This document shows positions 58,537 to 64,000 of a stretch of 64,000 nucleotides of DNA, one piece after another. The first letter of the stretch is position 1, and each line of letters opens with the position of its first letter. Origin of the DNA: an uncultured Oscillospiraceae bacterium (lineage in GTDB: Bacteria > Bacillota > Clostridia > Oscillospirales > Oscillospiraceae); NCBI GenBank assembly GCA_934591845.1, contig CAKTPO010000008.1, positions 1-64,000 of the forward strand. The letters run 5' to 3'. The notes under the pieces were generated by a model. It did no database searches and was not told the origin of the DNA. It saw only the letters and a program-made list of their open reading frames with translations. The translations under genes and the position numbers were made by a program.

Positions 58537-60450
58537 TTATTTGGTCACGGCATCCATGGCCTTTTTCTTTCCGCCGAATTTTGCCAGGAATTTCTCCCGG
58601 CGTTTTCTACGGCGGTCCTTGATTTCCAACCGCTCGCCCAGGTCACGGCTGCCCACGCCGTAAACCAGGTAGAGAATCAGGCCGGAGACCAGCATGATGA
58701 ACACGGTGCTGGCGCAGCGGCGGCCGGAGGCGTTGATGTTGTAGCCGTACATGCCCTCCTCGGCGCACATGCTCTGAATGACCATGGCATAGGTGGTGCC
58801 GTAGGAGCTGGCGAAAGTGGCGGACATGTCGTACTCCGTAAACAGGGCGTTAAAGTTCAGGGCAAAGACCGCCAGAACGCTGGAGAGGATAATGGGCAGC
58901 TTCACTTTCAGGAATGTCCGGACCGCACTGGAACCCAGGTTCCGGGCGGCTTCTTCCAGTTCCTCGTCAATGGTGTAGAAGCTGGCCTTGATCATCCGCA
59001 GGGAGAAGGGCAGCTTGGTGACGGTGTAGGCCATGACAATGAGCAGCCGCACATTCTGGGCATAGTAAAGGTTTTTGCCGCCCACGTAAAAGACACTTTC
59101 GGAATTGAAGAAGGTCCGGTAGGAGTAGCAGATCAGAATGGTGGGCAGCAGCCAGGGGAACAGCAGGGTGTATTCCAGGGCCTTGCCGCTCATCCTTTTC
59201 CGGTTCTTGAAAATATAGTTGCAGGCCACCACTACAATGATACAGGCCAGGGCCGCAGCAATCACGGACATGATAAAGCTGAGCTTGATGCCGCCCAGGG
59301 TCGCTTCATTGGAAAACAGGCCGGAAATGGCGTTTTTCCGCAGTTTGTAGGTGCCCCGGTTGGTGAGATACTCATAGTCCCGGGAGCCGAAGAAGTTCAG
59401 CATGCTCCAGGAGGTCAGATCCAGTTGCTTCATCCGAATGGCCTTGTAGGTCTGGAAAGAGAACAGAATGATCATCACCACCGGGGTCATGTAGATGACA
59501 AACAGCACATAGGCGTAAACGTGGGCCAGGATGTTGCCGAGCCTGCTGTTGATTTTCTGCTTTACAAGCTTTGCCTTGGTCTTGGACACGGAGAGGTAGT
59601 GGCCCTTGGATTCATAGGCCGTCAGCACCGTGAGAAGCACGATGGTGAAAATCGCCAGCATGACCGACAGCAATGCCGCCCGGGCCTGGGGGAAGGCTTC
59701 GTCTGCCGCCGAGGAACCGGCCAACCGGACGATTTCCGGGTTGATGGAGTCATAGCCAAGCAGCGTGGGGGCAGACATGGCGCAAAGACCTGTAATAAAG
59801 GTCATAACGGTGAGGGAAAACAATGTGGGTACCAGGGTGGGGAATACCACCTTTAACAGCACCTTAAAAGGCCCCGCACCCATATTCCGGGCGGCTTCCA
59901 CGGTATTGTAGTCAATGCCCCGGATGGCGTTCCGCAGGAACAGGGCGTGGTTGCTGGTGCAGGCAAAGGTCATGGTAAACAGCACCGCCCGGAAGCCGGA
60001 AAACCAGTTTTTGTTCATGTTGGGGAAAAGGTTTACCAGCTGGGTGGTGATGATGCCGTCACTGTCATAGAGGAACAGGTACCCGGTGACCAGGGCCACG
60101 CCGGAGTAGATCATGGTGGTCATGTAGCCAAGCCTCAGAATACGGGCACCTTTGATGTCAAAATACTCCGTCAGCAGCACGATGGAAATGCCCACGATGT
60201 TCACGGTGACAACAAGGCACACCGCCAGTTTCAGAGAGTTCAGCACATACCGGCCCATGTTTCCGGCGAAGAAAAACCGGATCACGGCCCAGGGGTCCCG
60301 GGTGCCGTCAGGCTTGACGGTGGTAAAGACACTGGCCAGGGTGTTGAAGCAGGGAATCAGCATAAACCCCAAAAACAAGTAAGCATACAGCAAAAACCCG
60401 ATGATTTTTGGGACAGTCCGCTTGTCCAGACGGATGGGGGTGGTTTTCAT
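58537..60450 (-). CDS. ABC transporter permease, fused two-domain (Fe3+/AEP type)
   Basis: A 637-residue protein made of two permease units, each with about six TM segments and an EAA loop (EAARNMGAGPFKVLLKVVFP near residue 193 and EAARNLGSSAVRTFLKVKLP near 520). This form is typical of FbpB/ThiP/PhnV-type importers for Fe3+, thiamine or 2-aminoethylphosphonate; the cargo is not decided. Its C-terminal tail is very basic (RRRKRREKF, KKK). It overlaps the ATPase gene by 4 bp. Confidence 0.9.
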   Translation of the reverse strand: MKTTPIRLDKRTVPKIIGFLLYAYLFLGFMLIPCFNTLASVFTTVKPDGTRDPWAVIRFFFAGNMGRYVLNSLKLAVCLVVTVNIVGISIVLLTEYFDIKGARILRLGYMTTMIYSGVALVTGYLFLYDSDGIITTQLVNLFPNMNKNWFSGFRAVLFTMTFACTSNHALFLRNAIRGIDYNTVEAARNMGAGPFKVLLKVVFPTLVPTLFSLTVMTFITGLCAMSAPTLLGYDSINPEIVRLAGSSAADEAFPQARAALLSVMLAIFTIVLLTVLTAYESKGHYLSVSKTKAKLVKQKINSRLGNILAHVYAYVLFVIYMTPVVMIILFSFQTYKAIRMKQLDLTSWSMLNFFGSRDYEYLTNRGTYKLRKNAISGLFSNEATLGGIKLSFIMSVIAAALACIIVVVACNYIFKNRKRMSGKALEYTLLFPWLLPTILICYSYRTFFNSESVFYVGGKNLYYAQNVRLLIVMAYTVTKLPFSLRMIKASFYTIDEELEEAARNLGSSAVRTFLKVKLPIILSSVLAVFALNFNALFTEYDMSATFASSYGTTYAMVIQSMCAEEGMYGYNINASGRRCASTVFIMLVSGLILYLVYGVGSRDLGERLEIKDRRRKRREKFLAKFGGKKKAMDAVTK

Positions 60451-61478
60451 TGGGCCGTCGCCTCCTGTTCCGGGGGATAGGCCATAATATCCCGGGGGTT
60501 CAGCACAGCCTTGACCCGCTGGCCGGACTCGTAGATATTGATGCCGTCATTCTTTTCAATGACCTTGATGATCTGGCTGCCCAAATCAATGGAATACTTG
60601 ATGTAAAGGCCGTAATATTCCCGGCTTTTCACGGTACCCTCCAGCACCACGTCCCCCTCCTTGGCGGGGACGTTGACATGAATGCGTTCCAGGCGCATGT
60701 AGTTGTGCATGGAAAGGTCCGCGCCCAAGGCCCGGCCCACGTCATCAGAGAGCCGGTTGATGTCACCGATGAAATTACAGACAAACTCCGTGGCGGAGTG
60801 ATTATAGACCTCGTTGGGGGTTCCGATCTGTTCGATGGAGCCTTTGTTGAATACCGCGATCCGGTCAGAAAGGGTCAGGGCTTCTTCCTGGTCGTGGGTT
60901 ACATAGATGGTGGTGATGCCGAATTCCTGCTGCATCCGTTTCAGTTCATTGCGCAGCTGCACCCGGAGTTTGGCATCCAGGTTGGAAAGAGGTTCATCCA
61001 TACAGATGATGGCGGGTCCGGTGACAAGAGCCCGGGCAATGGCCACCCGCTGCTGCTGGCCGCCGGAAAGCTGAGAAACCGCTTTTCCCAGCTGTTCGTC
61101 GGAAAGGTCTACTTTTTTGGCAATTTCCCGTACCCGTTTGTCAAGCTCTGCCTTTTTCAGTTTCTTGATTTTCAGGCCAAAGGCGATGTTGTCATAAACG
61201 GTCATAGTGGGGAACAAAGCATAGCTCTGGAACACAATGCCGATGTTCCGCTCCTCAATGGGAACATGGGTAATGTCCTGACCCTTGACCCGGATAGAGC
61301 CGGAAACAGGGTCAATAAATCCGGTAATGGTCCGCAAGGTGGTGGTTTTTCCGCAGCCGGAGGGGCCCAGGAAAGTGAAGAACTCTCCTTCTCCCACGGT
61401 AACATTGATGTTGTGCAGGGCCTCGAAAGTCCCGAAACGGACCACGATGTTGTCCAGCTGGATCATTTTTTCATTCAT
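60447..61478 (-). CDS. ABC transporter ATP-binding protein (PotA/FbpC type)
   Basis: A 343-residue ATPase: Walker [26 protein letters not shown], signature [15 protein letters not shown], Walker [17 protein letters not shown], switch [15 protein letters not shown], then a C-terminal TOBE-like regulatory domain (about 250-343). It powers the fused permease. The ATG at 61478 follows AAAGGGTG. Confidence 0.93.
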   Translation of the reverse strand: MNEKMIQLDNIVVRFGTFEALHNINVTVGEGEFFTFLGPSGCGKTTTLRTITGFIDPVSGSIRVKGQDITHVPIEERNIGIVFQSYALFPTMTVYDNIAFGLKIKKLKKAELDKRVREIAKKVDLSDEQLGKAVSQLSGGQQQRVAIARALVTGPAIICMDEPLSNLDAKLRVQLRNELKRMQQEFGITTIYVTHDQEEALTLSDRIAVFNKGSIEQIGTPNEVYNHSATEFVCNFIGDINRLSDDVGRALGADLSMHNYMRLERIHVNVPAKEGDVVLEGTVKSREYYGLYIKYSIDLGSQIIKVIEKNDGINIYESGQRVKAVLNPRDIMAYPPEQEATAQ

Positions 61479-61537
61479 GGGGCGGCACCCTTTCTTGTGT
61501 AATGTTTTCATGTGGTATGCTGGGGAAAGAAACGGAT

Positions 61538-61565
61538 GGCGAGCCGGCCAGAACCGGCTCGCCAA
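61538..61565 (-). other. 3' stabilising hairpin between binding-protein and ATPase genes
   Basis: Stem GGCGAGCCGG / CCGGCTCGCC with a 6- to 8-nt loop and no proper T-run. Such hairpins after binding-protein genes often protect the upstream mRNA and lower expression of the distal genes. Confidence 0.6.
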
Positions 61566-61582
61566 GGTGTTGAAACGTTGGG

Positions 61583-62881
61583 TTATGCCTTTGCCTGGGT
61601 CAGGGCAGCCCAGTCCAGGGTGTCCCAGTTGGGTTCTGCGGAGGCGGAAGCATCGTCCTTCCAGAAGAAGCCCAGGTTGGTCATAATGTTGGTCCACTCG
61701 GCGCTGTGGGCGGCAACATACTCGGCATAGGTCAGGCCGGTATCACCAACGGTGGTACGGGCAAAGTTCTTGATCTGGTAAATGGCGGGTACGCCATCGG
61801 GGTACAGAATAGCGGCAGCGTCCTGGTTGCAGGGATAGGTGTCGAACTCGTCACCCCAGGCGGCCTGTACTTCGGCGGAGCCGAACCACTCGGCGAAGGC
61901 CTTGACGGCCTCGGTCTGCTCGTCAGTCCGTCCGGCCTTGTCCAGAATGCCTAAGTACTCGGCGATGTAGTAAGTGCCGTCGTCAATGTCTACCAGGGCC
62001 CAGTTTTCAGGCTGCATGGTGCCCTTCAGGGGGTTGGCGGAACCCTCAGCTGCGGCATCGATCTTGCCGTAGAGGGAGGAGGAGTAGTAGGTGGAAACCT
62101 GAACGTCACCCTTGTTCAGAGGATCAAAACCGTACTTGTAGTCGTCGCCGCCGAACTTGCCATCCTGGCAGTACTTCCACAGGGTCTTCCAGCCGTCAAC
62201 GGAAATGCCGCCGGCGGGGGAGGTGGGGTCGGTGAAAGCGTAGAGAATGGCGGAGTTGATGTTGGAGTTGGTGGTGCCGCCGACCTTGTTCTGACGGTAC
62301 CAGGTGTAGCCGCAGTTCACCACATCGGCCCAGTGCTGGAAGTGAAGCTTTTCGCCCTTGGTACCCAGATCATCGGTACGGTAGAGCATCAGCACGTTCT
62401 GAATGACCAGACCGTAGGCCTGACCGGGGTAGCTGTACTCGCCAATCTTATCGGCCCAGGTGGGGGTCCAGTCCACCAGTTTCAGGTTTTCATACTGGCC
62501 CTTGACCACCTGGCTCCAACGGGTCTCGTTGAGGCCAAAGAGGATGTCGCCGTCCTTGTTCTCGTTGGCGGCCTGGATGGCCTTGTCGTCACCGGAGATG
62601 ACGGTGTTGTCGTCAATGGAGATGTTGAAGCCGGCGTCCTTGGCTTCGTTAATGAGCCAAGTGGTACGCTCGGTGGAGTTGGAGTTGGAGTAGATCCGGA
62701 TGGTGTAGCCGGAGTAATCCTTGGCTTCCTCGGCAGGAGCTGCCTCAGTTGCGGCCTGGGTCTCCTGGGGGGCTTCGGTAGCGGGGGCGGGATCGTCCCG
62801 TACAGGCTCCTTAGAATCGGCGCAGGCGGCCAGAGACAGGATCATGCAGGCAGCCAGCAGCAAAGCGAGCAATTTTTTCAT
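61583..62881 (-). CDS. ABC transporter extracellular solute-binding lipoprotein
   Basis: A 432-residue lipoprotein: signal peptide with lipobox LSLAAC (Cys near residue 21), an acidic Ala/Glu/Thr linker (about 25-55) and a class 1/6-like binding domain (YTIRIYSNSNSTERTTWLIN, GDILFGLNETRW). The form is like Fe3+ or 2-aminoethylphosphonate binding proteins that work with FbpB-type permeases. The ATG at 62881 has AAGGAGA about 9 nt upstream. It is the first gene of the operon. Confidence 0.9.
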   Translation of the reverse strand: MKKLLALLLAACMILSLAACADSKEPVRDDPAPATEAPQETQAATEAAPAEEAKDYSGYTIRIYSNSNSTERTTWLINEAKDAGFNISIDDNTVISGDDKAIQAANENKDGDILFGLNETRWSQVVKGQYENLKLVDWTPTWADKIGEYSYPGQAYGLVIQNVLMLYRTDDLGTKGEKLHFQHWADVVNCGYTWYRQNKVGGTTNSNINSAILYAFTDPTSPAGGISVDGWKTLWKYCQDGKFGGDDYKYGFDPLNKGDVQVSTYYSSSLYGKIDAAAEGSANPLKGTMQPENWALVDIDDGTYYIAEYLGILDKAGRTDEQTEAVKAFAEWFGSAEVQAAWGDEFDTYPCNQDAAAILYPDGVPAIYQIKNFARTTVGDTGLTYAEYVAAHSAEWTNIMTNLGFFWKDDASASAEPNWDTLDWAALTQAKA

Positions 62882-62997
62882 GATACATCTTCTCCTTTTT
62901 GAAGTGGGGGAGGTCATCCCCGTTTGGAATATTATATAGGAAGTAGTATCCAAAAGAAAACAGGAGAATCCTGCGATTGTTATAAAATATCTGTTAA

Positions 62998-63037
62998 AAA
63001 GGCACAGCGGCTCTGAAAAGAACGCTGTGCCTTTTAT
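62998..63037. terminator. Terminator downstream of the AraC-type gene
   Basis: A 13-bp stem AAAAGGCACAGCG / CGCTGTGCCTTTT; on the minus strand it ends in TTTTT. Confidence 0.9.
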
Positions 63038-63056
63038 GCATAATCAACAATGTGCG

Positions 63057-63761
63057 TCAAAATCTTGTAAAACAGCCGGAACGCCCGCTTTGATATTCCG
63101 AGGGAGAAATGCCCGTGGCCTTTTTGAACGTGGCACTGAAATAGGCCACATCCCGATAGCCCACCAGTTCCGCCACCTCATAGATTTTCCGGCGGCAGTC
63201 CGAAAGCAGCTCCATGGCCTTGGTCATCCGCACCTGGGTCAGGTAGGCAATGACCGTGGAGCCGGTCTCCTTTTTGAACATATGGCTCAGGTGTCCCTCA
63301 CTGAGTTGTAGGCTGCCCGCAATGGTGGCAATGCTGATGCCCGTATCGGCATAGTGCCGGGCAATATAGGCCATGGCCTCTCGGACATACTTGTTTCCCT
63401 GGGCCTCCCAGGGGATTTCCGGGGGCCGGAACCGATCCAGGGCTTCCAGAAGCTCCTGGGTGTCAAAGGGGGTGGTCAGATAGTCGTTGGCCCCCAATCG
63501 CAGGGCTTGCAGCACCCAGCGGTAGTTTTCCCGGGGGGCCGCCAGAATGCAGGGGGCCATGCCGCCGGAGGAGCGGTAGTGAGATAGCAGTTCCAGGCCG
63601 TTGCAGGCAGGAGGCTCCATAGCAAAGAAAACCAGGTCCGGGTCAGAAACCAGGGCGGTTTCCAAGGCATCCGTGGTTCCGGGCAGGGGAGCCAGGGGGC
63701 AGCAGTCCAGGGCGGCCCAGTCCATTTCCGGCATTGGGCCAATGAGAAGGACTTTCAGCAC
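63057..63761 (-). CDS. AraC-type regulator with degenerate receiver domain
   Basis: A 234-residue protein. The N-terminal CheY-like fold (about 1-112) lacks the catalytic residues: the N-terminal acidic pair is GP (VLLIGPM), the phospho-acceptor position is Ala (VFFAMEPPACNG) and the usual Lys is Thr (DYLTTPFD). The C-terminal AraC HTH (about 125-230) is intact (ISIATIAGSLQLSEGHLSHMF, GYRDVAYFSATFKKATGISPSEYQ). It probably binds DNA without phosphorylation. The start is GTG at 63761, after GGAGG, overlapping the ABC gene by 7 nt. It lies just upstream of the ABC importer operon and may control it. Confidence 0.85.
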   Translation of the reverse strand: MLKVLLIGPMPEMDWAALDCCPLAPLPGTTDALETALVSDPDLVFFAMEPPACNGLELLSHYRSSGGMAPCILAAPRENYRWVLQALRLGANDYLTTPFDTQELLEALDRFRPPEIPWEAQGNKYVREAMAYIARHYADTGISIATIAGSLQLSEGHLSHMFKKETGSTVIAYLTQVRMTKAMELLSDCRRKIYEVAELVGYRDVAYFSATFKKATGISPSEYQSGRSGCFTRF

Positions 63762-64000
63762 AAATCCTCCGCCCCTTTCAGATCTTCCAGGGCCAGGGCA
63801 TTCTGGGTGTTGTAGAGATTTGCGTAAACGCCGCCGGTTTTCAGCAGCTCCTCATGGGTGCCGCTTTCGGTGATCACACCGTCGGCAATGGAAATAATGC
63901 GGCTGGCGGAGCGGATGGTGCTGAGCCGGTGGGCAATGATCAGGGTGGTCCGGCCACGGCTCAGGTTGTCAAAGGCCTGCTGGATTCTGGCCTCGGTCAC
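63755..64000 (-). CDS. ABC exporter ATPase, C-terminal part (cut by window edge)
   Basis: The last 81 or so residues of an ABCB-type exporter ATPase. VTEARIQQAFDNLSRGRTTLIIAHRLSTIRSASRI is the region after Walker B with the switch His in IAHRLSTI, then GTHEELLKTGGVYANLY, as in MsbA/LmrA-like half-transporters. The gene starts beyond base 64000. It is directly followed by the AraC-type gene. Confidence 0.85.
   Translation of the reverse strand: MTEARIQQAFDNLSRGRTTLIIAHRLSTIRSASRIISIADGVITESGTHEELLKTGGVYANLYNTQNALALEDLKGAEDLC

Noticed and set aside
58324..59856. Long plus-strand reading frame opposite the fused permease gene
   Set aside because: It is antisense to a clear permease with EAA motifs, shows low-complexity Gly/His/Gln-rich composition and no domain. 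It is a by-product of high GC, as are similar frames at 2714-4009 and 28985-30346.
61538..61565. Terminator that would separate the binding-protein gene from its ATPase gene
   Set aside because: The stem is strong but the following minus-strand sequence lacks a T-run, so it is taken as an mRNA-stabilising hairpin inside one operon.

Overview
The window is bacterial chromosome, GC-rich and densely coded. It looks like an anaerobic, low-redox member of the Clostridia, most likely an Oscillospiraceae-type gut bacterium. The grounds are RNase Y, a Rnf complex in rnfCDGEAB gene order, a stand-alone group-B-like [FeFe] hydrogenase, RicT, DegV, AnsA and Maf-MreCD-PBP2 synteny, together with short intergenic repeats of the kind seen in such genomes. 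The family-level placement is inference. No rRNA, tRNA, CRISPR array, prophage or complete insertion sequence was recognised.

Layout. 0.1-2.4 kb (-): a polyprenol-phosphate-type glycosyltransferase and a membrane protein. 2.5-11.6 kb (+): rny, a U32 peptidase, then maf-mreC-mreD-mrdA for cell-shape growth. 11.6-16.1 kb (+): the phosphate operon pstSCAB-phoU behind candidate Pho boxes. 16.1-18.9 kb (+): a UPF0104 membrane protein with pssA and psd (phosphatidylethanolamine synthesis). 18.9-20.0 kb (-): a D,D-carboxypeptidase. 20.1-21.7 kb: the [FeFe] hydrogenase. 21.8-22.1 kb: a type I toxin/antisense-RNA module. 22.2-26.1 kb: a GNAT protein, a large membrane protein facing a XRE regulator across a palindromic operator, and DegV. 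26.2-31.6 kb (-): ricT, holB, a CBS-type pyrophosphatase and ansA. 31.6-32.3 kb (-): a DUF4160/DUF2442 pair. 32.6-38.9 kb (-): one operon with a glycosyltransferase, the CapE-CapG-CapF set for UDP-N-acetyl-L-fucosamine, a hexapeptide acyltransferase and a LarC1-like protein. 39.0-43.4 kb (+): trmB, mnmG, an M14 peptidase and a Cof phosphatase. 44.1-49.2 kb (+): rnfC, an rnfD-rnfG fusion, rnfE, rnfA and rnfB. 49.5-52.1 kb (+): an HTH-membrane protein, a small membrane protein and an MFS transporter. 52.2-54.1 kb (-): a DUF1292 protein, cdsA and a YjdF-like protein. 54.3-57.5 kb: a Crp/Fnr regulator divergent from a NitT/TauT-type ABC transporter. 57.7-58.5 kb: a NagD-like phosphatase behind a Pho-box-like array. 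58.5-64 kb (-): an Fe3+/AEP-type ABC transporter, an AraC regulator with a degenerate receiver, and the end of an ABC exporter.

Three links stand out. First, the same inverted repeat GTTGC-N4-GCAAC lies between the Crp/Fnr gene and the ABC operon (about -42 of the latter) and about -60 from the rnf start. This suggests one regulon joining the transporter and the Rnf ion pump. Second, three TTTAC-type boxes with identical 11 and 23 bp steps precede both pstS and the NagD-like phosphatase. Third, a holin-like toxin locus at 21.8-22.1 kb has a relic at 50.2 kb where the toxin is destroyed but the antisense-RNA promoter survives.

Intergenic DNA is crowded with repeat families: composite elements with nested inverted repeats (6.6, 22.7, 43.5 kb and fragments), arrays of a 7-bp unit (TTGACAA/TTGACAG), about 165-bp hairpin elements that abut gene 3' ends with covarying inner stems (30.4, 54.2 kb, with a terminal fragment at phoU), and CTCTCCCT-type repeats.

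All assignments come from reading the sequence and family knowledge. No database search was run.
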